This document shows positions 37,916-48,400 of a stretch of DNA of 64,000 nucleotides, piece after piece. The notes below the pieces were generated by a model. The model was given only the letters and a program-made list of their open reading frames with translations. It was not told where the DNA came from and ran no database searches. The stretch is from assembly GCA_016845105.1 (NCBI GenBank), contig JAERTF010000165.1:50269-114268 (forward strand), written 5' to 3'. Position numbers and translations under genes: made by a program. The number at the start of each line of letters is the position of its first letter. Position 1 is the first letter of the stretch. Origin of the DNA: Bacteroidota bacterium. Lineage in GTDB: Bacteria; Bacteroidota; Bacteroidia; Bacteroidales; F082.

Positions 37916-38743
37916 ATGAAAATAACTGCCCAACAAGTAAATGAACTAAGAAAACGTACCGGAGCTGGTATGATGGATTGCAAAAAAGCCTTGGTTGAAA
38001 CAGAAGGTGATATGGATAAAGCAATTGACGTTCTTAGGAAAAAGGGTCAAAAAGTTGCAGCCAAACGTGCTGATCGTGATGCAGCTGACGGTGTTGTACT
38101 TGCAAAAGTAAGCGCTGATGGTAAATATGCTGCAGCGGTTATGGTTAACTGTGAAACAGATTTTGTAGCAAAAAATACTGACTTTATTGCATTTACACAA
38201 AAAGTTCTTGATTGTGCAATTGAAAATAAAGCAAAAAACATCGATGCTCTTAATGCACTAGTTATTGATGGAAGTACTGTAAATGAATTAATAACTGAAC
38301 AAACAGGTGTAATTGGAGAAAAAATTCAGTTGGGCCGTTTTGAAGTTGTTGAATCAGAAGGCACATATGCTTATATCCATCCTGGTAACCGCATTGCTAC
38401 TATCGCCGGACTTAATAAATGTGATGATTCTTTAGCTGAAGCAGGTAAAAATATAGTAATGCAAATTGCTGCTATGGATCCTGTAGCTTTGAATAAAGAA
38501 AGTATTTCGGAAGAAATAATTAATCGTGAGATTGAAATTGGAAAAGACCAAGCTCGTCAAGAAGGTAAACCTGAGGAAATGCTAGAAAGAATAGCCATGG
38601 GTAAATTAAACAAATTCTACAAAGAAAGTACTTTGTTAAACCAGGCTTTCATAAAAGACTCTAAGAAATCTGTAAGTCAGTATCTACAAGAAATTGAAAA
38701 AGGATTAACTGTAACTGATTTTAAAAGATTAGCATTAGCATAA
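37916..38743 (+). CDS. tsf: Translation elongation factor Ts
   Basis: A 275-residue factor. The N-terminal UBA-like domain has VNELRKRTGAGMMDCKKAL, and the core has the TDFVAKN motif. EF-Ts exchanges GDP for GTP on EF-Tu. It is followed by a strong terminator 20 bases after the stop. Confidence 0.97.
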   Translation: MKITAQQVNELRKRTGAGMMDCKKALVETEGDMDKAIDVLRKKGQKVAAKRADRDAADGVVLAKVSADGKYAAAVMVNCETDFVAKNTDFIAFTQKVLDCAIENKAKNIDALNALVIDGSTVNELITEQTGVIGEKIQLGRFEVVESEGTYAYIHPGNRIATIAGLNKCDDSLAEAGKNIVMQIAAMDPVALNKESISEEIINREIEIGKDQARQEGKPEEMLERIAMGKLNKFYKESTLLNQAFIKDSKKSVSQYLQEIEKGLTVTDFKRLALA

Positions 38744-38763
38744 TCTAAATACAAAGTTATTGG

Positions 38764-38792
38764 AAGCCGATTCGATTGAATCGGCTTTTTTT
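38764..38792 (+). terminator. Intrinsic terminator after tsf
   Basis: A ten-base-pair stem (AAGCCGATTC with GAATCGGCTT), a four-base loop and a run of seven T: a textbook terminator. Confidence 0.9.
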
Positions 38793-38839
38793 GTGTAATT
38801 ATTTTGCATAATTTAGCAAAAACAAGATTGCAAAATTGG

Positions 38840-39583
38840 ATGATCAATAAACTACATTATTTGGGTTATGTTAAAAAAACAGCTGAAATAAATAGTAAGC
38901 TAGTTATCATATTCCTTGCATTATTTTTTGCCACACCAGCTTTCTCGCAACATATTAATAAATCAAGTAAGTATAGGGTTGATGATATAAAAAACAGATT
39001 TTATCTTAGAATTGGGTTTTCAACACCAGCATGGAAGTATTATGGTTATAACAATGCTAACGAACTTAAAAGCGCATTAAATGTAGAATCTAAAATAGGA
39101 GCCAATTTTGAGATAGGCTCAATATTTATGCTTAACCGGATAAATCTTGGACCAGGTCTTAGGTTTGGTATAAATACTGATTATATATCATTCAAAGCTC
39201 AAGTATTCAACTTGCCTGGAACAGAAAATCTTTACAATCTATTTATTGGATCAAAAATAGGACCTTCACTAACATATATGCCTGAAAGAGGTTTATCATT
39301 TGATATATATGCTAAACTAAACCCAGTTTGGGTTGGTTCAATTTACTATAATAAACAAGATTATGAAGCAGGCTTGGACACATACCTTGGCTATGTGCAA
39401 TTAATGTACTCTTTTGGTATAAATGTAAAACTAGCTTTCTTGATGGTTGGTTTTGAATATGAAATAGGTAGCCTAGCCCTGAAAAATACATCAGAAGGAG
39501 TTTACTGGGGTAATGCAACTGATCCAAATAGCAAACTTACTCCAATGCCAGGCTTTAATTTAACACTAGGCTTAAGTTTTTGA
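38840..39583 (+). CDS. Outer-membrane beta-barrel protein, tandem copy 1
   Basis: A 247-residue product from the ATG at 38840. A TTG at 38804 is an alternative, but it lies close to the terminator and would lengthen an already long N-terminus. A signal segment precedes TPAFSQ. The body has regular amphipathic strands (YLRIGFSTPAWKYYGYNN, LRFGINTDYISFKAQVF) and a C-terminal aromatic residue, as in outer-membrane barrels. It is clearly paralogous to the next gene. Function unknown. Confidence 0.65.
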   Translation: MINKLHYLGYVKKTAEINSKLVIIFLALFFATPAFSQHINKSSKYRVDDIKNRFYLRIGFSTPAWKYYGYNNANELKSALNVESKIGANFEIGSIFMLNRINLGPGLRFGINTDYISFKAQVFNLPGTENLYNLFIGSKIGPSLTYMPERGLSFDIYAKLNPVWVGSIYYNKQDYEAGLDTYLGYVQLMYSFGINVKLAFLMVGFEYEIGSLALKNTSEGVYWGNATDPNSKLTPMPGFNLTLGLSF

Positions 39584-39703
39584 GTAAATCTATTATTTCA
39601 CCTTTTCAATCTATTTTGAATTTTTTGTATATTTTAGCAAATATGAACCTCATAATATCCAACCTCAAAACAACAGAAACCTTCTATCTATAATATCATT
39701 ATC

Positions 39704-40414
39704 ATGAACAAAACACTTACCCTAATAATAGCCATAACTATCTCTTTAACATCCTTTTCACAGGATCATGAGTCTGGAGATATCAACAAAAAATCATATG
39801 TTCGTATTGGCCTTTCTACACCATCATGGCAATACTATGGATTTAATAACAAGAGTGATATGACTGAGAATATTTCCGAATTCTTATTTGAAAAGAATCC
39901 AGACTTAATGCACTCTGAATTAAAAGGAAGAATAGGTGGTATTTTTGAAGTAGGCATGATTTTCCCACTTAATAGTTTAAACGTAGGCAATCATCTAAGA
40001 TTTGGTATTAATGTTGACTGGCTAACTTTAAAAGCACAGGTTTTTAACCTACAAGGATCAAAAAACATTTATAATGCATTTGCATCTTCAAAAATTGGAC
40101 CATCTTTCACTTATGCACCTAAAAAAGCAATTGCGTTTGATGTTTATGCAAAAATAAACTCTGTATGGGCTTCAGCTATATATAACAATCACCAAGATGC
40201 AGATGGAAACATTGACATATATCGTGGTTTTGTGCAGTTTATGTATTCAGCTGGAGTTAATGTTAAACTTGCTGTTATAATGATTGGTTTCGAATATGAA
40301 TTTGGAAGTTTAAAGCTTAAAAATAGTGATTCGGAGTATTATGGAAATGCTAATAGTAATAGCACAAAAACTCCAATGTCAGGTTTTAATGCTACCGTTG
40401 GATTCTGCTTCTAA
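39704..40414 (+). CDS. Outer-membrane beta-barrel protein, tandem copy 2
   Basis: A 236-residue protein with signal peptide MNKTLTLIIAITISLTSFSQ. It shares with copy 1 the segments YVRIGLSTPSWQYYGFNN, LKAQVFNLQGSKNIYNAF and VNVKLAVIMIGFEYEFGSLK, and ends in CF. The pair arose by tandem duplication. It probably sits in the outer membrane as a small barrel of unknown role. Confidence 0.7.
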   Translation: MNKTLTLIIAITISLTSFSQDHESGDINKKSYVRIGLSTPSWQYYGFNNKSDMTENISEFLFEKNPDLMHSELKGRIGGIFEVGMIFPLNSLNVGNHLRFGINVDWLTLKAQVFNLQGSKNIYNAFASSKIGPSFTYAPKKAIAFDVYAKINSVWASAIYNNHQDADGNIDIYRGFVQFMYSAGVNVKLAVIMIGFEYEFGSLKLKNSDSEYYGNANSNSTKTPMSGFNATVGFCF

Positions 40415-40495
40415 GACAAGAATAATATTTTGATAATTAATCCCTAACTTAAGTAAAAAACTATAATTTTTCTCAATTCAAATACCTGATATTTG

Positions 40496-40503
40496 TATTT
40501 TTG
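40496..40503 (+). promoter_or_regulatory. Predicted -7 element of the ferredoxin reductase-Bfd operon
   Basis: TATTTTTG matches TAnnTTTG, 26 bases before the ATG at 40530. Confidence 0.45.
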
Positions 40504-40529
40504 CATTTCAATAATTTTTTTGAATAAAA

Positions 40530-41339
40530 ATGGATTTTACAAATCAATTAAATTGCGTAATCACACAATCAGTTCAGGTATCACCGATTATGAAAATTAT
40601 AAAGGTTAAACCTGATGGCTGGAATTTTCCATCGTTCGAAGCAGGCCAGTTTGTTGCACTTGGACTACCCCCAAATGCTCCTCGATGTAACGCTGCAACC
40701 GATGAATACGAATCACCTAAACCCGACAAGCTTATACGTAGAGCATATTCTATTGCTTCATCATCAACTGATGACACAATCGAATTTTATGTAACACTTG
40801 TTCATTCGGGTCATTTAACCCCAAGACTTTTTGAATTGGCTATTGGTGATCGCATATGGATGGGAAAGAAAGCTGTGGGTATGTTTACACTTGATGAAAT
40901 CGCACCTGACAGAAACGTTGTACTGGTAGCAACAGGTACTGGGGTTGCACCTTATATGAGCATGTTGCGTTCAAATGCATTAAAGAGATCAGGCAAAATT
41001 GTTGTAGTTCATGGAGCAGCAAATAGTTGGGATTTGGGATATTCATCCGAATTGAAGTTGTTGTCGAGCATGTTTCCAAACTTCCATTATCACCCTACTA
41101 TTACTGAACCAGAAAAAGAACCATCGGGTTGGGATGGTGATACCAGATTTATTGGCGACATATGGGAATCAGGATTAGTTGATAAATTAGTTGGAACAAA
41201 ACCTTTGCCAAACAATTCTGATGTTTTTTTATGTGGAAACCCCAGAATGGTTGATGGAATGAAAGAGATGCTTTACAAAGACGGATTTAAAGATCATAAA
41301 AAGAAGAGTCCTGGCGAAATTCATGCTGAGGAATTTTAA
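40530..41339 (+). CDS. fpr: Ferredoxin/flavodoxin-NADP+ reductase
   Basis: A 269-residue FNR-fold enzyme. RRAYSIASSS binds FAD, VLVATGTGVAPYMSML binds NADP phosphate, and VFLCGNPRMVDGMKEML is the second nucleotide motif. The length fits bacterial Fpr. It moves electrons between NADPH and a ferredoxin. The next gene, ten bases downstream, encodes a Bfd-like 2Fe-2S protein and may be its partner. Confidence 0.88.
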   Translation: MDFTNQLNCVITQSVQVSPIMKIIKVKPDGWNFPSFEAGQFVALGLPPNAPRCNAATDEYESPKPDKLIRRAYSIASSSTDDTIEFYVTLVHSGHLTPRLFELAIGDRIWMGKKAVGMFTLDEIAPDRNVVLVATGTGVAPYMSMLRSNALKRSGKIVVVHGAANSWDLGYSSELKLLSSMFPNFHYHPTITEPEKEPSGWDGDTRFIGDIWESGLVDKLVGTKPLPNNSDVFLCGNPRMVDGMKEMLYKDGFKDHKKKSPGEIHAEEF

Positions 41340-41349
41340 AAAAAATATT

Positions 41350-41529
41350 ATGGAAAATGATGATATTGTATGCAATTGCATGCAAATAACAAAAGGTGAA
41401 ATTATTGAGGCCATTAAAGCAGGAAACCTAAAAACAATTGAAGATATTGGCGATGAAACCGAAGCCGGAACTGTATGTGGAAGTTGCCATGATGATATTG
41501 AAGATATAATAACAGAAGTTGTAAGATAA
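41350..41529 (+). CDS. bfd: BFD-like [2Fe-2S]-binding protein
   Basis: A 59-residue protein from the ATG at 41350, made of one BFD-like domain. The four cluster cysteines are in VCNCMQITKGE and GTVCGSC. Bfd proteins accept electrons from Fpr and in Pseudomonas reduce bacterioferritin to release iron; similar domains also serve nitrite reductase. No bacterioferritin or nitrite reductase is near, so the electron acceptor is unknown. Confidence 0.85.
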   Translation: MENDDIVCNCMQITKGEIIEAIKAGNLKTIEDIGDETEAGTVCGSCHDDIEDIITEVVR

Positions 41530-41556
41530 AAACATCTTTCATCATCAAGACTAAAG

Positions 41557-41587
41557 GCCTTATTTACTATCAGTAGATGAGGCTTTT
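41557..41587 (+). terminator. Intrinsic terminator after bfd
   Basis: A 12-pair stem (GCCTTATTTACT with AGTAGATGAGGC, two G-U pairs), a three-base loop and a TTTT run. Confidence 0.65.
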
Positions 41588-41646
41588 CAGTTTAAACTCA
41601 ATTATAATTAACCCAAAAAGATTTTAATATTTATATAACCTTTAGC

Positions 41647-41654
41647 TACATTTG
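41647..41654 (+). promoter_or_regulatory. Predicted -7 element of mutS2, nearly leaderless
   Basis: TACATTTG matches TAnnTTTG and ends five bases before the ATG at 41660, so the transcript probably begins at or next to the start codon. Confidence 0.45.
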
Positions 41655-41659
41655 CAGAT

Positions 41660-44116
41660 ATGAACTACCCAGCTAATTTCGAGCAAAAAATAGGCTTTGA
41701 TGCAATTAAAAAGCATATATCCCAATTGTGCATAAGCACCATGGGGCAACATTTTGTTAATAAACTCAAATTTACATCAAACTACAATGTGATAAAAAAG
41801 CTATTGGATCAATCCTCTGAATTTGTTCATTTATTAACCAGTGGCAACACATTTCCGGCAAAGGACTTCATAGATTTGCGTCAAGATCTTTCACAACTCA
41901 AAACTCCCGGCAGCTATATTGAACAAGAAGTACTATTTAATCTCAAAGCATCACTTTTCGTAATAAACGAAATAATTATTTACTTCGAAAACACCGAAGA
42001 TGAAGAATACCCCCAATTAAAAAGTTTAGTAGATCAAGTATATTTTCCCGTTGAACTATTACCTGAGGCTGAACGTATAATTGATGAAAAAGGTAATATA
42101 AGAGATAATGCTTCTGAGAATTTAAAAAGAATCCGTCAGAGTATAATTGCCAAACAAAAAAAAGTATTTCGTGAGACGAAAAAGGCCTTTGAAAATGCAA
42201 AAAAATCTGGTTTCGTTCCTGATAATTCTGAAGTTACCATTAGAAACGGCCGATCTGTTATCCCACTAAAGGTTGCCGACAAAAGATCGATTGGAGGAAT
42301 AATCCATGATGAATCGGCTACCGGACAAACCGTATTTGTTGAAGCTCCTATATCATTTGAAATAAATAATGAGATTAGAGAGCTGGAGAGTGAAGAAAGA
42401 AGAGAGGTTATCAAAATACTAGTAGTTTTCACTGATAAACTCAGACCTTCAATACCTGATTTATTTGATGCTTATAGGTTTTTGGGCTTAATAGATTTTA
42501 TACGAGCAAAGGCATTGTTTTCAATACAAACAAAAGCCAGCCAACCAACTATCTCCAAAACGAAATCATTAGAATTAAAAGATGCAAAACACCCCCTACT
42601 ATACCTAACTCTAAAGGAACAACAAAAATCGGTTATTCCTCTGGAATTATATCTATCAGCCGAAAATAGAATATTAATCATCTCCGGCCCAAATGCCGGA
42701 GGTAAATCAATTTGTTTAAAAACAGTTGGTATTCTTCAGTATATGTTACAAGTTGGTCTGCTTGTTTGTGCATCCCCTGATAGTATTTTTAAATTATTTG
42801 ATAACCTTTTCATAGATATTGGTGACGAACAATCACTTGAAAATGATCTTAGCACCTACAGCTCTCATCTGTTGAACATGAAATACTTCCTACGTCATTC
42901 AAATAATAAGACATTAGTATTAATAGATGAATTTGGAACTGGAACTGAACCTCAACTTGGAGGGTCAATTGCTGAGGCAACACTCGAGCAATTGAATAAC
43001 AAGCAAACTTACGGAGTAATTACAACCCACTATACTAACATAAAACTTGCTGCTGAACGAATGAACGGTTTAGTAAACGGGGCTATGCTCTTCGACTCAA
43101 AAGAAATGCAGCCTCTTTACAAATTACAAATTGGAAAACCAGGGAGTTCATTTGCCTTTGAAATTGCCAGAAAGATTGGGTTTCCTGAGAATGTACTAAA
43201 TATTGCAAAAAAGAAGAGCGGAGGAAAACATGTTAGGTTTGATCAACAATTGCAGCAACTCGAAATTGATAAAATCAAACTTCAAAAGCAACAGCAAAAA
43301 ATTGATTCAACCGATGACAATCTTAATCGGATGGTAGATAAATATAATGAGTTACTCTCAAGTCTTGAAAAATCAAAAAAACAAATAATAAAAGAAGCGA
43401 ATGAAGAAGCTTTAACAATAATTGAATCATCAAACAAAGCTGTTGAAAAAACGATCCGTGATATAAAAGAAGCTGAAGCTGATAAGACCAAAACACGTGA
43501 AATAAGAAGTGAGCTGGTTAAGAAAAAAGAAGAATTAATTGATTTTAAAGATGTAGGAAACAAGAATCAAGAGACAAGGGGCAAGAAACAAGATAAAAGA
43601 GGCAAGAAAAAGGAAACAATAGCTAAAAAGAAATTGCCAAAACAAATTGTTGATAATAAACCAATTTCTCCTGGTAATTATGTTAAGGTGAAAGAATCTA
43701 ATATTATTGGAGAACTTATATCTTTAAAGGGTGATGACGCCGTTATTAATGTAAACGATGTTAAACTTAAAACCTCACTGTCAAAACTTGAGAAAGCACA
43801 AGCTCCCAAACAAACTACCTCAAAGCGTAAAGGATATAATGATATTGTTAGTGATATAAATCAGAAAGCTGCAAATTTCCAATTAAGCCTTGACTTGAGA
43901 GGTAAAAGAGCTGATGAAGCAATGTCATTGCTACAGAAATATATTGACGAAGCAATACTACTAAATATGAGTGAAGTTAGCATACTTCATGGTAAAGGCT
44001 GGGGAATCCTCAGAGAAATAATTAGAGAATACTTGCAAAGTGTAGATGAGATCAAAAGATTTGGTGATGCTCCATTAGATATGGGTGGTTCGGGAATAAC
44101 AAAAATCTATTTCTAA
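41660..44116 (+). CDS. mutS2: MutS2-family ATPase with Smr endonuclease domain
   Basis: An 818-residue protein. A MutS core precedes the ABC-type ATPase: Walker A in ISGPNAGGKSICLKTVG (about residue 335-350), Walker B in LVLIDEFGTGTEPQLGGS. A long coiled coil follows. The C-terminal Smr domain has DLRGKRADEAM and SILHGKGWGILRE. MutS2 suppresses recombination or rescues collided ribosomes rather than repairing mismatches. About 40 residues between coiled coil and Smr are a basic low-complexity insert. Confidence 0.92.
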   Translation: MNYPANFEQKIGFDAIKKHISQLCISTMGQHFVNKLKFTSNYNVIKKLLDQSSEFVHLLTSGNTFPAKDFIDLRQDLSQLKTPGSYIEQEVLFNLKASLFVINEIIIYFENTEDEEYPQLKSLVDQVYFPVELLPEAERIIDEKGNIRDNASENLKRIRQSIIAKQKKVFRETKKAFENAKKSGFVPDNSEVTIRNGRSVIPLKVADKRSIGGIIHDESATGQTVFVEAPISFEINNEIRELESEERREVIKILVVFTDKLRPSIPDLFDAYRFLGLIDFIRAKALFSIQTKASQPTISKTKSLELKDAKHPLLYLTLKEQQKSVIPLELYLSAENRILIISGPNAGGKSICLKTVGILQYMLQVGLLVCASPDSIFKLFDNLFIDIGDEQSLENDLSTYSSHLLNMKYFLRHSNNKTLVLIDEFGTGTEPQLGGSIAEATLEQLNNKQTYGVITTHYTNIKLAAERMNGLVNGAMLFDSKEMQPLYKLQIGKPGSSFAFEIARKIGFPENVLNIAKKKSGGKHVRFDQQLQQLEIDKIKLQKQQQKIDSTDDNLNRMVDKYNELLSSLEKSKKQIIKEANEEALTIIESSNKAVEKTIRDIKEAEADKTKTREIRSELVKKKEELIDFKDVGNKNQETRGKKQDKRGKKKETIAKKKLPKQIVDNKPISPGNYVKVKESNIIGELISLKGDDAVINVNDVKLKTSLSKLEKAQAPKQTTSKRKGYNDIVSDINQKAANFQLSLDLRGKRADEAMSLLQKYIDEAILLNMSEVSILHGKGWGILREIIREYLQSVDEIKRFGDAPLDMGGSGITKIYF
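43557..43617 (+). repeat. Short purine-rich repeat inside mutS2
   Basis: Imperfect units of about eight bases (variants of ACAAGAAT, ACAAGGGG, GCAAGAAA, ACAAGATA, GGCAAGAA) encode a basic stretch NKNQETRGKKQDKRGKKKE. It looks like slippage-prone sequence in a linker. Confidence 0.4.
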
Positions 44117-44147
44117 TTCATTGCTAATGCTTATCACAAGTTATTAT

Positions 44148-44155
44148 TAACTTTG
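44148..44155 (+). promoter_or_regulatory. Predicted -7 element of rsgA
   Basis: TAACTTTG matches TAnnTTTG, 36 bases before the ATG at 44192. Confidence 0.4.
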
Positions 44156-44191
44156 TTATGTTAAAACAAATATTACCCTAATCAATAAAAA

Positions 44192-45259
44192 ATGATACTC
44201 GAGGAGCTAGGATACAATGAGAAATTCGAAAATTATCGTTTAAACCAAAAACTAGATACATTTGATGTAGGACGTGTAATCTTAGAACATAAAGAACGAT
44301 ATGCTGTAAGAACAAAGGATATTGAATATGATGCTGAAATAATTGGAAATTTAAGATATTCCGCAACCAAAAGATCAGACTTCCCAGCTGTGGGAGATTG
44401 GGTTGCCATATCTGAATACGATGAAAACAAAGTACTTATTCATGCCATCTTCCCTAGGCAAACAATAATTGAACGACAAGCAGTTGGCAAACAGGGAGAA
44501 AAGCAAATTATTGCCACTAATATCGATTTTGCATTTATTATACAATCTGTTGACAGAGATTTCAATATAAACCGTATCGAGAGATATTTGGCAATTTGTA
44601 ATATATCAAACGTAACCCCAATAATTATCCTTAACAAAATAGACTTGATAGATGAGGTTGAATTATCAAACTTAGTAAATAGTGTTGAGGAAAGAGTAAA
44701 AGATATTTCTGTCATTTCAATTAGCAATGAGTCAAACATTGGTATCGATTTACTAAAAGAAAAGATAGTAGCAGGTAAAACTTATTGCTTATTGGGTTCA
44801 TCAGGAGTGGGAAAATCAACCCTGCTAAATAACCTTTCAGGTAAACAACAAATGAAAACTAACACAATTAGCGCTAGCAGTAATAAAGGGAGACACGTTA
44901 CAACTCACAGAGAGTTAATTGTTCTGGAAAACGGTGGAATTTTAATTGATAATCCAGGGATGCGAGAAGTTGGCATAACCGAATCAGATGGTGGGTTGGA
45001 TAACACTTTCGCGAAAATTGCCTTACTCTCGAATGATTGTAAATTCAAAGATTGTACGCATACAAATGAAGTTGGTTGTGCAGTTATTGCTGCGGTTGAT
45101 AATGAAGAAATTGATGGAGATTCCTATAATAATTATCAAAAAATGGAAAGGGAAAAGGAGCACTTTGAATCAACAGTTGCCGAAAAACGAAAAAAAGATA
45201 AAGATTTTGGTAAAATGATCAAACGTCATAAAAAATCAAGAAAGAATAAGAAGTTCTAA
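44192..45259 (+). CDS. rsgA: Ribosome small-subunit-dependent GTPase A
   Basis: A 355-residue circularly permuted GTPase: the G4 motif NKIDLID precedes G1 (GSSGVGKSTLLNNL) and G3 (DNPGMREVG). An N-terminal OB fold and a C-terminal zinc site (CKFKDCTHTNEVGC) complete the RsgA layout. It checks late 30S assembly. The tail is strongly basic (KRHKKSRKNKKF). Confidence 0.94.
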   Translation: MILEELGYNEKFENYRLNQKLDTFDVGRVILEHKERYAVRTKDIEYDAEIIGNLRYSATKRSDFPAVGDWVAISEYDENKVLIHAIFPRQTIIERQAVGKQGEKQIIATNIDFAFIIQSVDRDFNINRIERYLAICNISNVTPIIILNKIDLIDEVELSNLVNSVEERVKDISVISISNESNIGIDLLKEKIVAGKTYCLLGSSGVGKSTLLNNLSGKQQMKTNTISASSNKGRHVTTHRELIVLENGGILIDNPGMREVGITESDGGLDNTFAKIALLSNDCKFKDCTHTNEVGCAVIAAVDNEEIDGDSYNNYQKMEREKEHFESTVAEKRKKDKDFGKMIKRHKKSRKNKKF

Positions 45260-45344
45260 CCTCACTTAAATTTTAAACTAGTTGGTAGTATCCCACTCAA
45301 GCATAATATATTTTCACTAGGCAACAACTAAACAAAATTTTAGT

Positions 45345-45386
45345 TAACTTTGCTAGAAATTAGTATGTTCATACATATGTACATAT
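45345..45386 (+). promoter_or_regulatory. Promoter and GntR-type operator of the susC operon (site A)
   Basis: The -7 element TAACTTTG (45345-45352) is followed after 11 bases by two overlapping dyads at 45364-45386: TATGT-TCAT-ACATA and the palindrome ATATGTACATAT. The layout matches site B at 62873-62915, before the operon encoding the GntR regulator. Lying just after the expected transcription start, it should act as a repressor site. Confidence 0.6.
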
Positions 45387-45441
45387 AATCACAGGTATTT
45401 GTAACTGATTATATAATTGTACATTATCAAAAATAGATTGC

Positions 45442-48400
45442 ATGAAAAAAAAGAAAATTATATTTTTTGCGATATCGTTTTTTGCTGTATTTCATCTATT
45501 TAGCCAGCAACGAACCATAACCGGAACCGTAACTGACAACTCTGATGGAAGTACAATTCCAGGTGTCGCAATTCGGGCAATTGGCACCGACAATGGTGCT
45601 GTTACGGATATTAACGGCAACTATAGTCTAACAATAAACGAGTCGGTCCTTAAGTTGGAGTTCAGCTTTATGGGTATGAGAACCGAAGAAGTTGAGATTA
45701 CGTCTGCCAATGTAATAAATGTACAGATGGAAAGCGATAATTTTGGTTTGGATGAAGTTGTTGTAATTGGTTATGGATCTGTAAAAAAAAGCGATTTGAC
45801 TGGCTCAGTAGCTCTTGTAAATATGGATGATCTTTCCGAGGTTCCGGCAAGTTCATTCGATAAAAAAATGCAAGGACGAGTTGCAGGAGTTCAGGTAACT
45901 GCACTTTCTGGACAACCTGGTGGAGCTACTTCAATGAAGATAAGAGGAGCAAATTCAATTATGTCAGGTACCGAGCCACTATACGTAATTGATGGAGTTC
46001 TAATGGATGGGCAACAAAATTTTTCGTGGATCGGAAGTCCTTCTGAAAATGGCTTAAGTTCCATTAACCCTAACGATATCGAGTCCATTAATATTCTTAA
46101 GGATGCATCGGCCACTGCTATTTATGGAGCTCGTGGTGCAAATGGTGTTGTTATTGTAACCACAAAAAAAGGTAAAATTGGAAAAGACAAAATCTCCTTC
46201 AAAGCATATATTGGTATGCAACAAAAAGCATCAAGCATCGATGTTATGAATGCATCTCAGTTTGCAATTTTATATGATGAAGCCGGATATAATGCCAACC
46301 CATCTGGTTATACTCCACTATATCCTAATCCGGATTCACTTGGAGCTGGAACCGATTGGCAAAAAGAAATATATAGGGATGCCCCTATTCAGAATTATCA
46401 ACTCAGTTTATCAGGAGGAAACGAAAAAACACAATACACGGTTAGCGGCGATTACTTCTTACAAGATGGTATTATTGTTGGATCTGACTTTACTCGATAT
46501 AGTTTTAGAGCAACACTTGATCGAAAAGTAAATAAACGTTTAAAATTTGGAACATCACTTGGATATAACAAAACCAAAAACAATACTGTTCCAACCGATA
46601 CACCTGGTGGTTTCTTTCCGGGAGTTGTAAATACGGCCCTAACTTTCAACCCCACAGCACCTGTCTACGACTCAGAAGGTAACTATACATTAACGGATCC
46701 TAATGCTGATGCCTGGCTCGACAACCCAGTAGCGGTAACACGAACAGTTGACGCTGTGAGCAATATTAATAGGTTTATCGGGAACATCTTTCTTGAATAT
46801 GAAATAATTAAAGCACTCAAATTCAAAACCAGTTTAGCAACTGATATCTATCATCAAACACAGGATATGTATACTCCACGTACAGTATATTCAGGATCAT
46901 TTAATGATGGACAGGCACGATTTGCTACAACCAATCTACAAACAATACTCAGTGAAAACACATTGACTTACAATAAACTAGTCGGAAGTATCCACCAAAT
47001 CAATGCTGTTGTAGGTATGACATTCCAAAAAAAAGATAGCAGAAGTTATATAAATATTTCAACAGGATTTCCAAATGATGTGTTAGGATATTATGGCATT
47101 CAAAATGCTGAAAATATGCCAAATATATACGCATCCTTTGGCGAAAATGCCATTCTTTCTTACCTAGGAAGAGTAAACTATAACCTAAATCAGAAATACC
47201 TATTTACTGTAACAGGAAGAATTGATGGTTCATCTCGATTTGGTAGTAATTACAGATATGCTTTTTTTCCATCAGCAGCCATTGCATGGAGATTGATAGA
47301 AGAAAACTTTGTAAAAGACCTTGGTTTTTTTACAGATCTTAAACTAAGAGTAAGCTACGGCCGTAGTGGTAATGATATGTTCCCAGATTATCAGTACATA
47401 AGTACAATTTCAGGTGTAATGTACTATTTCAACGGTGGATATCCGGCATCTGGATTTGCACCTGATATACCAGCAAATGCAAATTTGAAATGGGAAAAAA
47501 CCGATCAACTCGACATAGGAATTGATTTAGGCTTTATTGATAATAGAGTTGCCATAACAGCTGATTATTATATTAAAAACACTACAGACATGTTATATTT
47601 CTCAGGACTACCTTATACAACAGGGTTTTCGGGTTATTATAAAAACATTGGAAATATTCAAAATTCCGGAGTAGAATTAAACTTAAGAACTGCAAACCTG
47701 GTAAATAGATTTAAGTGGAATACAGATTTCAATATTTCGTTTAATAGGAATAAAATAATCGATCTGGGCGGACAAACTCTATATATTAATAATGACACTT
47801 ATAAACTTAAAATTGGAGCATGGTCAGTTATCGAGGAAGGAGAGCAACTTGGAAGTTTTTATGGTTTAGAAGCAGATGGTATTTGGCAACTGGATGAAGC
47901 ATCTGAAGCCTCAGTTTATGGTATGCAACCAGGCGATTTTAAGTATGTTGACAAAAACAATGATGGTAAAATTGATGCAGAAGATAGAAGTATAATTGGA
48001 CATGCACTACCTAAGTTTTTCTGGGGTCTTAATAATTCATTCTCTTATGATAAATTGTCCTTAAGTATATTTATACAAGGACAACATGGAAATGAAATCA
48101 TGAATAGTAATCGATTTGAACTTGAGTCGGGGAATGGGCTGTCAAACGCTTCAACAAACATGCTTGACAGATGGACTCCTGAAAACCCCAGCAACGAATA
48201 TCCCAGGGCAAATAGAAATGCAGACTATCTTCATATGTCTGATCGATATCTTGAAGATGGGTCGTATATCAGAATTAAAACAATTACACTTTCCTATACT
48301 CTGCCATCAAAATGGATGCAATCCTTGAAAATTGATGATGTTCGATTTTATGTAACAGCCGAAAACATGTTTACATTCACAAGCTATACTGGATTTGATC

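Noticed and set aside
18908..45386. ATATGTACATAT occurs both at the arsR promoter and in site A, suggesting a shared regulator.
   Set aside because: The palindrome is very AT-rich, the flanks differ, and the arsR dyad lacks the TATGT-N4-ACATA half that joins sites A and B.
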